Positions 16,120 through 25,117 of a stretch of 64,000 bases of DNA are shown here, one piece after another. The notes below the pieces were generated by a model that was not told where the DNA came from, ran no database searches, and was given only the letters and a program-made list of their open reading frames with translations. The DNA is taken from positions 850,001-914,000 of the forward strand of contig NZ_CP026363.1 in assembly GCF_004117055.1 (NCBI RefSeq), read 5' to 3'. Position numbers and translations under genes: made by a program. This DNA comes from Brevibacillus agri (GTDB lineage Bacteria > Bacillota > Bacilli > Brevibacillales > Brevibacillaceae). Positions within the stretch are counted from its first letter, which is position 1. The number at the start of each line of letters is the position of its first letter.

Positions 16120-17076
16120 ATGATGAATCGGATGAAGCTGATAGAGACGAGCAAGGCTATTTTGACAAACTGCATGGCACTTCAGGCGAACGAAGCTTTT
16201 TTGGTGGTCGCGGACGAGCCTAAGCGAGAGCTTGGCGAAGTGCTCTTCGAGGCTGGCAAGCAGCTCGGGGCAGAGGCGATGCTGATGGTGATGAAAGAGC
16301 GGGAAAAATCAGGCCAGGAGCCTCCGGCGGCTGTAGCTGCGGCGATGAAAAGCGCCGATGTGGTCGTGTGCGTGACCGAGCATTCCTTGACGCATACAAA
16401 AGCGCGAAAAGAAGCGGCGGCCAACGGCGCAAGACTCGCCACCATGCCGAGTATTACGGCCGACATGTTTTTGGAGGGCGCGATCTCTGCCGACTACGCG
16501 CAAGTAAAAGTGCTGACGGAGAAAGTGACCGAACTGCTGACCGCAGCCAGCACCGTTCGCATCGAAAAGGCGGGCAAGTCGCTCACTTTTTCCATCGCTG
16601 GACGCAATGGCGTGCCGAGCACAGGCATGTACGTCAATCCAGGCGAATCGGGCAACCTGCCGTCGGGGGAAGCTTACGTGGCGCCGCTGGAGGGCACGGC
16701 AGAAGGGCAAATCGTGGTGGACGGCTCGATTTCCGGGATCGGCAAAATCGACTCGCCGCTGCTGCTGACGATTGAAAAAGGGCGGATTACCCACGCCGAA
16801 GGCACGTCCGCCGAGCGGCTGTTGCAAATTTTGGGCGACCAGGACGGACGCATGCTCGGCGAATTTGGGATCGGGACGAATGACAAGGCGCGGATTACGG
16901 GAGTCGTGCTGGAGGACGAGAAGGTGTACGGAACGATTCACGTGGCCTTCGGCAGCAACAATACGTTCGGCGGAACGATTGTGGCAGGGGTGCACATTGA
17001 TCTGGTGGTCAAAGAGCCGGATGTTTACTTGGACGATACATGCATCATGAAAAACGGGAAGCTTTTGGGGCAGTAA
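16120..17076 (+). CDS. Aminopeptidase-like protein (M29/NicX-type family)
   Basis: A 318-residue protein of the family annotated as leucyl aminopeptidase in bacilli. It is related to the M29 metallopeptidase and NicX fold. Recognisable parts are the N-terminal region (ILTNCMALQANEAFLVVADEPKRE), GMYVNPGESGNLPSGEAYVAPLEG, the metal-binding-like GEFGIGTNDKA, and HVAFGSNNTFGGTIVAGVHIDLVVKEP near the end. No signal peptide is seen, so it is probably cytosolic. AAAGAGG lies 6 bases before the ATG at 16120; ATGs at 16123 and 16132 are alternatives. An open frame extends upstream to 15862 but has no ribosome site and looks non-coding. The physiological substrate is unknown. Confidence 0.72.
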   Translation: MMNRMKLIETSKAILTNCMALQANEAFLVVADEPKRELGEVLFEAGKQLGAEAMLMVMKEREKSGQEPPAAVAAAMKSADVVVCVTEHSLTHTKARKEAAANGARLATMPSITADMFLEGAISADYAQVKVLTEKVTELLTAASTVRIEKAGKSLTFSIAGRNGVPSTGMYVNPGESGNLPSGEAYVAPLEGTAEGQIVVDGSISGIGKIDSPLLLTIEKGRITHAEGTSAERLLQILGDQDGRMLGEFGIGTNDKARITGVVLEDEKVYGTIHVAFGSNNTFGGTIVAGVHIDLVVKEPDVYLDDTCIMKNGKLLGQ

Positions 17077-17159
17077 CCGACCCGGTCCGGGGCCCAGGAT
17101 GAATCCCGGGAGGAAATGGTGTAAAATGGGAGATATCTTGTGAGGGTGGATGTGGTGTG

Positions 17160-18608
17160 ATGTTGTTGCTGGAGCAAATTGTGGCGGTCATTACGATAGG
17201 GAATCTGATCTTGGCCGCTGTTCTCATCTTCATGGAGAGGCGCAACATTGCGGCTACCTGGGCCTGGCTGATGGTTCTTCTGTTTTTGCCGGGTATCGGG
17301 TTTCTCCTCTATCTGATTTTTGGGCAAAGACTGAGCAAGAAAAAGCTGTATCGGCTGCGCCAGGGAGAGTTTTCCCATTTCCGTGCGGCTGTCGACAAGC
17401 AGAAGAAGCTGTTGGAGCAGGGCGAGCTGCAGGTGAACGATCCGGAGATGAAGCGGCATCGCGACATGATTTTCATGAACGTGGTGAGCGACGGCGCCTA
17501 CTATACACAGGACAATGCCGTCCAGGTGTTCGCCGAAGGGCACAGCTTGTTCGACCTCATGTTCAGGCAGATTGAGGAGGCCAAGGAGCACGTTCATTTA
17601 CTCTACTATATTTTCAATGATGATGAACTTGGGACGCGGCTGTTGGAGCTGTTGACGAAAAAGGCGCGGGAAGGCGTAGAGGTCAGGCTGCTCTATGATG
17701 CGGTCGGATCGGCGGGCGTCTCTTCCCGGTTTTTCCGGCCATTGGTAGAGGCAGGCGGAGAAGTCGTCTCGTTTTTTCCTTCGTCGATTCCGTTCCTCAA
17801 TTTCCGGGTCAATTTTCGCAACCATCGCAAGCTGACGATCATTGACGGAAAAAGCGGCTATATTGGCGGCTTCAACATCGGCGACGAATATTTGGGCAAG
17901 GACAAGAAGCTGGGGTACTGGCGGGATACGCACCTGCAAATTGAGGGGAAAGCCGTTTACATGCTGCAGGCGCGCTTTTTCCTGGATTGGAATTTGTCCG
18001 CCCCGAAAAGAATGCAGGAGTCGTTCGACTACTTCCCGGAGATGCCGGAGCCAAAGGGCACAATCGGCTGCCAGATCGTGTCGAGCGGGCCAAATTCGGA
18101 AAAGCAGCAGATCAAGCACGCGTTTTTGAAAATGATCTACAAGGCGCGCCACAAGATTTATTTGCAGACCCCGTACTTCATACCGGACGACAGCATGCTG
18201 ACCGCGTTGAAAATGGCTGCGATGTCCGGGGTGGACGTGCGCGTGATGGTGCCGGGCAGGCCGGACCACCTGATGGTTTTCTGGGCGACGCACTCCTACC
18301 TGGGCGAGTTGTTGAAAAGCGGCGTGCGCTGCTATTTGTACGAAAAAGGCTTCATGCACGCCAAGACGATGGTGGTCGACACCCAGCTTTCCTCGGTAGG
18401 GACGGCGAACGTCGACATCCGCAGCTTCAAGCTCAATTTTGAAACCAATGTGTTCTTGTACGATTCGCAGATGGCGCGGCAGTTGGAGGAGCTGTTCGTG
18501 GCAGACCTCGCCGATTGCCGGGAAATGACGGTGGAAGAGTATTTCAACCGCCCGCTTCGCACGCGTATGCAAGAATCATTGACGCGATTGTTGTCTCCGA
18601 TTTTATAA
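17160..18608 (+). CDS. cls: Cardiolipin synthase
   Basis: Joins two phosphatidylglycerol molecules into cardiolipin and glycerol at the membrane. Two N-terminal membrane helices (about 6-27 and 35-56) are followed by two phospholipase D-type HKD motifs, NHRKLTIIDG-GGFN (about residue 222) and HAKTMVVD-GTANVD (about residue 400). The 482-residue length is normal for the family. GAGGGTGG lies upstream of the ATG at 17160; a GTG immediately before is an alternative. A strong terminator follows. Confidence 0.93.
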   Translation: MLLLEQIVAVITIGNLILAAVLIFMERRNIAATWAWLMVLLFLPGIGFLLYLIFGQRLSKKKLYRLRQGEFSHFRAAVDKQKKLLEQGELQVNDPEMKRHRDMIFMNVVSDGAYYTQDNAVQVFAEGHSLFDLMFRQIEEAKEHVHLLYYIFNDDELGTRLLELLTKKAREGVEVRLLYDAVGSAGVSSRFFRPLVEAGGEVVSFFPSSIPFLNFRVNFRNHRKLTIIDGKSGYIGGFNIGDEYLGKDKKLGYWRDTHLQIEGKAVYMLQARFFLDWNLSAPKRMQESFDYFPEMPEPKGTIGCQIVSSGPNSEKQQIKHAFLKMIYKARHKIYLQTPYFIPDDSMLTALKMAAMSGVDVRVMVPGRPDHLMVFWATHSYLGELLKSGVRCYLYEKGFMHAKTMVVDTQLSSVGTANVDIRSFKLNFETNVFLYDSQMARQLEELFVADLADCREMTVEEYFNRPLRTRMQESLTRLLSPIL

Positions 18609-18615
18609 ACAGAAT

Positions 18616-18662
18616 AAGGACCCTCTGGCCTTGTGGATTTTCGCGGGGCAGAGGGTCCTTTT
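18616..18662 (+). terminator. Terminator after cls
   Basis: AAGGACCCTCTG pairs perfectly with CAGAGGGTCCTT and a T run follows. Confidence 0.9.
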
Positions 18663-18725
18663 GCACGTGCATGGTTTAGGCAGGGGCACGGACTGCTGCT
18701 TGCGGCAGCCGCCAGCGGGACAGGG

Positions 18726-19331
18726 CTACGGTTTTTTCGATTCGCGCAGCAGCTTCTTCGCCTGGTCCATCCGGTAGCTGGTCACATATTCAATCGGGCA
18801 TTTGCCGATGTTCTTTTTGAAAACCTCGGTGTAGTAGCGCGGTGTCAGTCCGGCCTTGTTCGCCAGATCGGCCGGAAGAGAGCGGCGCTGCAAAATTCGC
18901 ATGGATGTAGGAAAGCGTCTGCTCGATTGCTTTTGCCGAATCGACTGAAGGTTGCGTGCTGGCGGCGCTCCAGATCGTGTGCAGCAGTTGCTGAAAACGG
19001 ATCTGATTTTGCAGGAGGTCCAGCGGATTTGTGCTCTGCTGGTCGGCCTGCAAGGCGAGGACAAGCTCTGTGCAGCGATGGAGCGAGTGAAGCTGATAGC
19101 TGTCTTCGTGCGGCTTCCAGGAGCGGCTGGGCGAGTAGCTGCCGGGCGCGGTTTCATCTGGTTCCAGGACATCGAAAAAGAACGCGAAAAAAGACAGGGA
19201 TGCTCCGCTGGCGGCTGCGACGGAAGCGACAGCCTCCTCGGCGGCAAAACGACGTGCTGCATGCTTTTCAGGAGGAACAAGGCCGCAGCCAAAAAGGGAG
19301 GAGAAGGATTTTTTGCGTGCTGGTCGCCCAT
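18726..19331 (-). pseudogene. Degenerate AraC-family regulator
   Basis: The start has a good site (AAAGGAG before the ATG at 19331). The first 25 residues (MGDQHAKNPSPPFLAAALF) and the last 50 (the DNA-binding part LANKAGLTPRYYTEVFKKNIGKCPIEYVTSYRMDQAKKLL) are in one frame. The sensible middle (SFFAFFFDVLEP, SYSPSRSWKPHEDSY, IEQTLSYIHANFAAPL) is in the next frame. Two compensating frameshifts, about 19265 and 18890, keep the frame open but scramble about 125 residues. The C-terminus also stops after the linker helix, so the second helix-turn-helix is missing. This is probably inactive, barring sequencing error. Homologous intact proteins are AraC regulators with a novel N-terminal domain. Confidence 0.72.
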
Positions 19332-19380
19332 GATGACCTCTCCTTTCCAAAAATGATGGCGCATAGGGAAAGCGAGCCGA

Positions 19381-19764
19381 TCAGGAAACCAGCTCAAAAG
19401 ACTCGGTCACGACGATGCTGCCTTTTACCGACTGGACCATCGGGCAGTTTTTGCTGGCGGCTTCTACAGCTTTTTGCACTCGTTCCTGCTTCAAGTTTTC
19501 CCCGGTAATGATGAAGTGCAGGTGAATTTTCTCGACGCGGTTTGCCTCTGCCTCGTTGCGTGTGACATCGGCTGTGATTTTCATATCGGTGCACGGCATT
19601 CTCATCTTGTCCAACACTTTGCGCAGCACGCCGCCGCTGCAAGCGGCAATCGAGGAGACCAGCAACTGGTACGGGCGAAAGCCGTATGCTTCATCGCCGG
19701 AGACGTGCAGGTCGCCGTACGATAAATGGGTGACGAATCCTTTTTCTTTTGCTTCAAAGTTCAT
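19381..19764 (-). CDS. OsmC/Ohr-family protein
   Basis: The 127-residue chain carries the two conserved Cys contexts of the family, SSIAACSGGVLRKVL (about residue 43) and ASKNCPMVQSV (about residue 107). OsmC-like proteins of this kind reduce hydroperoxides with these thiols, but the subfamily here (YhfA-like) has no firmly assigned substrate. A GGAGG site lies 8 bases before the ATG. It stands alone between the broken AraC gene and rocB, all on the minus strand. Confidence 0.85.
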   Translation of the reverse strand: MNFEAKEKGFVTHLSYGDLHVSGDEAYGFRPYQLLVSSIAACSGGVLRKVLDKMRMPCTDMKITADVTRNEAEANRVEKIHLHFIITGENLKQERVQKAVEAASKNCPMVQSVKGSIVVTESFELVS

Positions 19765-19845
19765 GACGAGTCCTCCTCAGCGATCACTTTTCTTCATTAT
19801 AAAGAAAAAGCGGGGGGCAAGGCAGAAAAAAAGCGCCGGAAAACA

Positions 19846-19905
19846 GCAAGGCTCTTACGCGTGAGACGGCAGCCAGCCGCGGCGACGTAAGAACCTTTCT
19901 GTTTG
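19846..19905 (-). terminator. Possible terminator after rocB
   Basis: AAGGTTCTTACG pairs with CGTAAGAGCCTT across a long GC-rich loop on the minus strand. The following T tract is weak. Confidence 0.4.
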
Positions 19906-19925
19906 GAAGCGGGGAAAAAGCTATC

Positions 19926-21563
19926 TCATTCCTTTGCCGCCTGCCCATTTTGCAGCAGAGACTGGATGCAGCGAGGCAGCATGTCTTTTAACGTGTCGAA
20001 TGCGTAGTCCACATCGAGCCGCTCCGTCCATTGATGCGCATCGCGGCCTACAGGGCCGAGGTTCATGACGGGCACGTCAAAAGCTTCCAGCTCCTGTAGC
20101 GGGATGGAGTAGCCGTTGTCCCACAGCGGCATGTTGGCGACCAGTGGCTGCATGGAGGCTGCCGGGTATTGCAGTCCGACGTAGCTCAGGTCGGAGATGC
20201 CGCCGAAGTAGTTTTGTTTGCGCAAAGTGACCTGGTGCTGTTCCCGCGCATACGCCTCCATCTCGGCCACTGTTTTCTGGATCAGCGGGTGATTGCGCGA
20301 GCTGACAGCCGGGTAAAACGGCGGAGCGAAGAACAGGATTATCATCGGAGACAACTCTTTGCAGAGAATCGCCAGTCGATCGACCAGCTCGATGGTCGTG
20401 TCGCGATCGTCTTTGTCGTGGCGGTTGGCGATGACGTCTGCCTCGAGCTGGCGCAGCTTGTCCTCGCCGTATGTTTTCAGGGCGTACGTGTACAACTCCT
20501 CGTAGGTCATTACGGAGATGGACAGGTCACGCGGGCTAAAAGGAGCAAAATTGGCGAACTGGCTGGCATGGCGAAGGTAGTTTTCCCGGATGCGCTCGGC
20601 TACATTTCGCGCTGCGTCCAGGAGCGGCTCCACGACTTCCTCCATCTTCTTTTCCAAAAGGAACAGGTTGAACAGCGTCACGGCGCGATGCGGAATTTGC
20701 ACCGAGTACTCTTTTTTCAAGTCTTTTTGAATCAGGTTGGTAGGAGGCGGGGAAGCTTCCCCCTCGACGACTTCGCAAAAAGAAGTGTTCAGCTCCAGCT
20801 CGCACGTAATCTGCGAGGCCATGTAGTTGCCGTTCAGCCCGGCAAACGGCTCGCCCACGTGCGTTTCTTTTCCGTAGCACAAAAAGCCCGGCAGCACCTT
20901 GCCGATGGAGCCAGTGTACAAATACTTGTTTTGGTCGCCCGGGAAACGGGTGAACATCGGCTCCGAATTGAGCACAGTCGTGTAGCGTAAATCAAATTCC
21001 GCGGCAATTTTCAACAGCTCAGGGACAGCCGCGCGCATGCCGACAGAGTTTACTTCCTCGTCGGGAACGGTCAGCAAGAGCAGGTTGCCGTCAAATTCCC
21101 CGGCGCACGCCCGCTCGATCATCGACATGTGCAGGGCGAGCCCGCATTTCATATCCATCGTCCCGCGGCCAAACAGCCAGTTGCCTGTGCGCAAATCTTG
21201 CTGAACTTCGGCAGGCATGTCAGCTTGGTTTTGCTGGAAGAGCGGAGTGAGCGTTTTCGGGTCAAAGGCGTGCTTCATCCAGCCGCCGTAATCCTCGACA
21301 TCGACCACATCGAAGTGGCTGACCAAAATCACGGTGTCGCGCACGCCCGGCTTTTTGACGAGAGCGGTGACAAAGTGCCGTCCATCCTCGGTCGGGTTGG
21401 CCCGGACATGGTCGGGATTGGCCTGGTAGTAAGGCAGTGAGCGGAGCTGATCGACGACGTAACCGGGCAAGTCTTTTTCGGCAGGCGATCCGGTCACGCT
21501 CGGGATGTTGACCAGGTTGCACAGGAGATCGACGAGTTGTTCTTTTGTCTGCCATTTTTGCAT
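19926..21563 (-). CDS. rocB: RocB-like M20-family peptidase, arginine degradation
   Basis: A 545-residue metallopeptidase-like protein close in length and sequence to B. subtilis RocB (about 566). Metal-binding motifs are VILVSHFDVVDVEDYGG (His-x-Asp), GNWLFGRGTMDMKCGLA (bridging Asp) and LTVPDEEVNSVG (Glu-Glu). RocB belongs to the arginine/ornithine catabolic regulon, though its exact reaction is still not established to my knowledge. A CGGAGG site precedes the ATG. It lies 57 bases downstream of the IclR gene on the same strand, with direct repeats in the gap. Confidence 0.85.
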   Translation of the reverse strand: MQKWQTKEQLVDLLCNLVNIPSVTGSPAEKDLPGYVVDQLRSLPYYQANPDHVRANPTEDGRHFVTALVKKPGVRDTVILVSHFDVVDVEDYGGWMKHAFDPKTLTPLFQQNQADMPAEVQQDLRTGNWLFGRGTMDMKCGLALHMSMIERACAGEFDGNLLLLTVPDEEVNSVGMRAAVPELLKIAAEFDLRYTTVLNSEPMFTRFPGDQNKYLYTGSIGKVLPGFLCYGKETHVGEPFAGLNGNYMASQITCELELNTSFCEVVEGEASPPPTNLIQKDLKKEYSVQIPHRAVTLFNLFLLEKKMEEVVEPLLDAARNVAERIRENYLRHASQFANFAPFSPRDLSISVMTYEELYTYALKTYGEDKLRQLEADVIANRHDKDDRDTTIELVDRLAILCKELSPMIILFFAPPFYPAVSSRNHPLIQKTVAEMEAYAREQHQVTLRKQNYFGGISDLSYVGLQYPAASMQPLVANMPLWDNGYSIPLQELEAFDVPVMNLGPVGRDAHQWTERLDVDYAFDTLKDMLPRCIQSLLQNGQAAKE

Positions 21564-21578
21564 GATAAATGCCTCCGT

Positions 21579-21605
21579 TTTCCGTATAGTGAAAACTATT
21601 TCCGT
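21579..21605 (-). promoter_or_regulatory. Direct repeat that could be a regulator site before rocB
   Basis: ACGGAAA (minus-strand reading) occurs at 21599-21605 and 21579-21585, exactly 20 bases apart (two helix turns). It sits in the 57-base gap between the IclR gene and rocB. It could be an IclR operator, but this is a guess from position. Confidence 0.3.
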
Positions 21606-21620
21606 TTGGTGGGTAAAAAA

Positions 21621-22361
21621 TTAAGGCAATGCGCCGATCTTATGGGAAATTTCCTTGGCGCTTTGTCTGGCCCGCTCAATCAGGGTGGACAAAAGCTCGT
21701 CGGTGATGCGATAGCTGGGGACGCCGATGCTCAATGCGCCGACTACCCGCTGATTGTAGCCGATGATGGGAGCCGCGATGGAAGCGGTACCTTCCGTTTT
21801 CTCCCCGTAGCTGACAGCGTATCCATTTTGCCTGATTTGCGGCAGCAGCAGAAGCAGTTCGCGGCGGCGCTCGGGTTCCGGGATCAGCGCGGCGACGATC
21901 CGTTCGGCTTCCTGTGGCTCCATGTTGGCCAGGATCGTTTTGTTGGCGGCTCCGATATGCAGCGGGATGCGCTCGCCCAAATTGTCGATGCTTCTCACCG
22001 TCATGGAGCTTTCCACCCGTTCGAGCACGATGGCGTCATGGCCGTGCGGAATATTCAGATAGACAGACTCGCGCACATCTGCCGCCAATTGCTCCATGAC
22101 GGTTCTGGCGACTGCCCGCACATCAATTTTGTCCAAAATGCGCAGCCCGATCTCCATCCAGGTCAGGCCGACCTTGTATTGCTTGGTTTCCGGAACCTGC
22201 TGGATCAAGCCGTACTTCATCAGGCTGCTAATCAAACGGTGTACCGTACTGAGCGGGAGAGACGTTTTCTCAGCGATTTCCGAGATGGACCAGAGCGTTT
22301 TGCTCTCGTCAGATATCAGGACAAAGATGATGCTCATTGCCCGGTCAATCGATTGTACCAA
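21621..22361 (-). CDS. IclR-family transcriptional regulator
   Basis: The N-terminal winged helix-turn-helix (ISEIAEKTSLPLSTVHRLISSLMKYGLI, about 25-55) is followed by the IclR ligand domain (VYLNIPHGHDAIVLERVES, LHIGAANKTILANM, IAAPIIGYNQRVVGALSIGVP). The start is a TTG at 22361, chosen because CAGGAGG lies 7 bases upstream; the frame is open further upstream but lacks a site. Its neighbours (rocB downstream, DDAH-type enzyme and permease divergent) suggest it controls arginine-derivative use. The ligand is unknown. Confidence 0.88.
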   Translation of the reverse strand: MVQSIDRAMSIIFVLISDESKTLWSISEIAEKTSLPLSTVHRLISSLMKYGLIQQVPETKQYKVGLTWMEIGLRILDKIDVRAVARTVMEQLAADVRESVYLNIPHGHDAIVLERVESSMTVRSIDNLGERIPLHIGAANKTILANMEPQEAERIVAALIPEPERRRELLLLLPQIRQNGYAVSYGEKTEGTASIAAPIIGYNQRVVGALSIGVPSYRITDELLSTLIERARQSAKEISHKIGALP

Positions 22362-22487
22362 CGTGTTTCCCTCCTGGCTTTCTAGTGACGTAGGACTGCT
22401 TGCCAGTTGTCTCGCCAGCATTTTATGAGATCAATCTATCAGAATTGTTCAGGCGAATCAACAAGATTTCGAGCAGGTAAAAATTCA

Positions 22488-22516
22488 TTGACAAAAAATT
22501 TAAAACTATTTTACAT
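22488..22516 (+). promoter_or_regulatory. Sigma-A promoter for the DDAH gene
   Basis: TTGACA (22488-22493), 17 bases, TTACAT (22511-22516), in an AT-rich stretch between the divergent IclR and DDAH genes. Confidence 0.65.
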
Positions 22517-22522
22517 TAAGGG

Positions 22523-22796
22523 TGTGATTTTGTATTGTAGAAGCGATTCCACGATACGGAATAAAAGGTGGCGGCGTAAGGCAGCAAACGCACTGGCCGA
22601 TCCAGGCAGAATGGCTTGCAGCCGAGCATGCCGCCGCCAAAGGCACGACGCTATCAGTGGCAGCGCACGGGCAGCAGGGCGCGGGCTTATGCGGAAGCGT
22701 TTCCAGGCAAAGCCGGTGCGCCTGAACGGAAGCGGGCACCTGAACGATTTGCAGATCTCAAGAATGATTTCAAAAAAAGAAGGGAGAACGACTATC
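22523..22796 (+). other. Long GC-rich untranslated leader of the DDAH gene
   Basis: About 275 bases lie between the predicted transcript start and the start codon. The frame is open but has atypical Arg/Ala-rich coding and no ribosome site, so it looks non-coding. No known riboswitch motif and no terminator was recognised. AAGGGAG sits just before the ATG. Confidence 0.4.
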
Positions 22797-23561
22797 ATGA
22801 GATTTTCTCGCGCGATTGTAAGAAAACCGGGGCAAAGCTATGTGAACGGCCTGACGACATCTGATCTCGGAAAGCCGGACTACGCTCTGGCGCTAAAGCA
22901 GCATGCTGCTTACATAGAGGCTTTGAAGCAAGCCGGTTTGGAAGTGACCGTGTTGGAAGCGGACGAGCGTTTCCCGGACTCCACATTCGTCGAAGATACG
23001 GCTGTCCTGACGGAAAAGTGCGCGGTTATCACCAACCCTGGCGCGGAAAGCCGCAACGGTGAGATCGAGGACATGAAGCAAGTGCTCCCGCGCTTTTTTG
23101 ACACGATTGAATATATTCAGGCTCCCGGCTTCCTCGATGGCGGCGACGTCATGCAGGTAGAAAACCATTTTTATGTGGGACTGTCCACGCGCACGAACGA
23201 GGAAGGCGCGAAGCAGTTCCGGGACATTCTCTCCAAGTACGGCTACGAAGTCACGATCGTTCCGCTGAAGGAGTTTTTCCATCTGAAAACCGGAATCGCC
23301 TACCTGGGCAACAACACCTTGGTACTGGCAGGCGAATTTATTGATTCCCCCGTGTTCAAAGACTACAAGCACCTGATCGTGGAAAAAGAAGCGGAGTATT
23401 CCGCGAACTGCATCCACATCAACGACTACGTCATCATTCCGAAAGGCTACGACAGCACGAAAAAGCAAATTACGGATGCTGGCTACCAGGTGATCGAGCT
23501 GGAGATGTCCGAATTTCAGAAGCAAGACGGAGGATTGAGCTGCCTGTCCCTGCGCTTCTAA
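22797..23561 (+). CDS. Dimethylarginine dimethylaminohydrolase-like enzyme (DDAH)
   Basis: The 254-residue amidinotransferase-fold enzyme has all DDAH landmarks: DSTFVEDTAVLT, LDGGDVMQV, the catalytic His in FHLKTGIAYL and the catalytic Cys near the end (GGLSCLSLRF). Family members hydrolyse methylated arginines, arginine or related guanidino compounds to citrulline-like products, so the exact substrate is open. The closest B. subtilis relative I recall is YkgA. It is followed by an amino-acid permease 63 bases downstream with no terminator between, which suggests uptake and breakdown of the same compound. Confidence 0.85.
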   Translation: MRFSRAIVRKPGQSYVNGLTTSDLGKPDYALALKQHAAYIEALKQAGLEVTVLEADERFPDSTFVEDTAVLTEKCAVITNPGAESRNGEIEDMKQVLPRFFDTIEYIQAPGFLDGGDVMQVENHFYVGLSTRTNEEGAKQFRDILSKYGYEVTIVPLKEFFHLKTGIAYLGNNTLVLAGEFIDSPVFKDYKHLIVEKEAEYSANCIHINDYVIIPKGYDSTKKQITDAGYQVIELEMSEFQKQDGGLSCLSLRF

Positions 23562-23624
23562 CGCAGGCAGTTCCTTCCCGGCATCTTATTTTGCCATTCC
23601 CGAGCGGGGAAAGAGAGGGATCAT

Positions 23625-25034
23625 ATGAACGGTGGGATTCACAAGGACAAAGAGCTGCAGCGCTCGATGAAAAGCCGCCACCTGTTTATGCTGTCTTTGG
23701 GTGGGGTCATCGGAACGGGGCTTTTTCTGAACGCAGGCTATACGATCAACCAGGCGGGGCCGGGCGGTGCGCTCGTCGCGTTTCTCGTCGGAGGCATTTT
23801 GCTCTACCTGGTCATGACCTGCCTGGGTGAGCTGTCTGTGAAAATGCCTGTAACCGGCTCTTTTCAAACGTATGCGACGAAGTACATTGGCCCGGCCAGC
23901 GGCTTTACGCTCGGCTGGATGTACTGGCTCGGCTCTGCGACGACGGCTGGCGTGGAGTTTACCGCCGCCGGGATGGTCATGCAGAGATGGTTCCCGGATA
24001 CGCCAATCTGGATTTGGTGCGCCCTGTTTATTCTTTTGCTGTTTACCTTCAACGCTTTGACAACGAAAGGATTCGCGGAAACCGAATACTGGTTTGCGGG
24101 GATCAAGGTGCTGGCTGTCCTCATCTTCATTATTGTCGGGCTAGGTGCTATTTTCGGTATTATCAGTATGGAAGGCCGGGAAGCCCCGTTCTTCACCAAC
24201 TTTTCAGCGGAGGGCGGTCTGTTTCCGTTCGGGTTTACCATTGTCTTTGTCACGATGATGAACGTCGTGTTTTCCTACCAAGGCTCTGAGCTGATCGGGA
24301 TTGCTGCGGGTGAAGCCGAGAACCCGCAAAAAAACATCCCGCGAGCGATCCGCAACGTCGTTTTCCGCATCCTCGTGTTCTACGTGGCTTCTGTGACGAT
24401 CTTGTCCGCTCTGTTCCCGGCAAGCGAGCTGGGGCTGTTGGAGAGTCCGTTCGTGACGGTGTTTGATTCTGTAGGGATTCCGTTTGCGGCAGATATCATG
24501 AACTTCGTCATCCTGACGGCGCTGTTGTCTGTCGGCAACTCGTGCCTGTACGCGGCCACGCGCTTGTTGTGGGCCTTGTCGCACAGCGGCATGGCGCATC
24601 CTGTATTCGGCAGGCTGACGAAAAGAAGCGTGCCGCTCAACAGCCTGCTGGCGACATTGGCTTTCTCGCTCTTGTCGCTGCTGACCAGCGTGATTGCTGC
24701 CGATACCGTTTATGTCCTGCTGATGTCTGTCTCCGGGATCGCGGTCACCTTCACCTGGATGGGCATTGCCCTGTCCCAATTCAACTTCCGCCGGACATAT
24801 TTGCGGGAGGGCGGCAAGCTGGAGGATTTGCAGTTCGTGGCGCCGTTTTACCCGGTGATGCCGCTGCTGTGCCTGGCGTTGTGCACGTTCATCCTGATTT
24901 TCCCGGCGTTCGATCCGACGCAGCGAGTGGGGCTGTTCTACGGACTTGGCGCACTGGCGCTGTTTTATCTCTACTATTATGTGCGCTATGGCCGCGGCAA
25001 GAAAAGCAACCCGGACATCCCGACTCAAGGCTAA
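23625..25034 (+). CDS. AAT-family amino acid permease (RocE/RocC-like)
   Basis: A 469-residue integral membrane protein with about 12 helices. It has the amino-acid transporter signature SLGGVIGTGLFLNAGYTINQAGPGG in helix 1 and GEAENPQKNIPRAI after helix 6. Length and sequence style match arginine/ornithine permeases RocC and RocE and the S-methylmethionine permease. Its place after a DDAH-type enzyme and near rocB favours an arginine-type substrate, which is inference. AGAGAGG lies upstream of the ATG. A strong terminator follows. Confidence 0.85.
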   Translation: MNGGIHKDKELQRSMKSRHLFMLSLGGVIGTGLFLNAGYTINQAGPGGALVAFLVGGILLYLVMTCLGELSVKMPVTGSFQTYATKYIGPASGFTLGWMYWLGSATTAGVEFTAAGMVMQRWFPDTPIWIWCALFILLLFTFNALTTKGFAETEYWFAGIKVLAVLIFIIVGLGAIFGIISMEGREAPFFTNFSAEGGLFPFGFTIVFVTMMNVVFSYQGSELIGIAAGEAENPQKNIPRAIRNVVFRILVFYVASVTILSALFPASELGLLESPFVTVFDSVGIPFAADIMNFVILTALLSVGNSCLYAATRLLWALSHSGMAHPVFGRLTKRSVPLNSLLATLAFSLLSLLTSVIAADTVYVLLMSVSGIAVTFTWMGIALSQFNFRRTYLREGGKLEDLQFVAPFYPVMPLLCLALCTFILIFPAFDPTQRVGLFYGLGALALFYLYYYVRYGRGKKSNPDIPTQG

Positions 25035-25048
25035 GCGCCCGACCAGAC

Positions 25049-25086
25049 AAAATGCCCCTGCCACGGCAAATGGCAGGGGCATTTTT
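25049..25086 (+). terminator. Terminator after the permease
   Basis: AAATGCCCCTGCCA pairs with TGGCAGGGGCATTT around a 7-base loop, followed by a T run. Confidence 0.92.
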
Positions 25087-25117
25087 GCGTGCGCGGACAT
25101 GCGAATGGCTCCAGGCG

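Noticed and set aside
22407-22796. N-terminal extension of the DDAH protein
   Set aside because: The frame is open, but there is a promoter inside it, no ribosome site, and DDAH proteins begin at the ATG at 22797 (MRFSRAIVRKPG).
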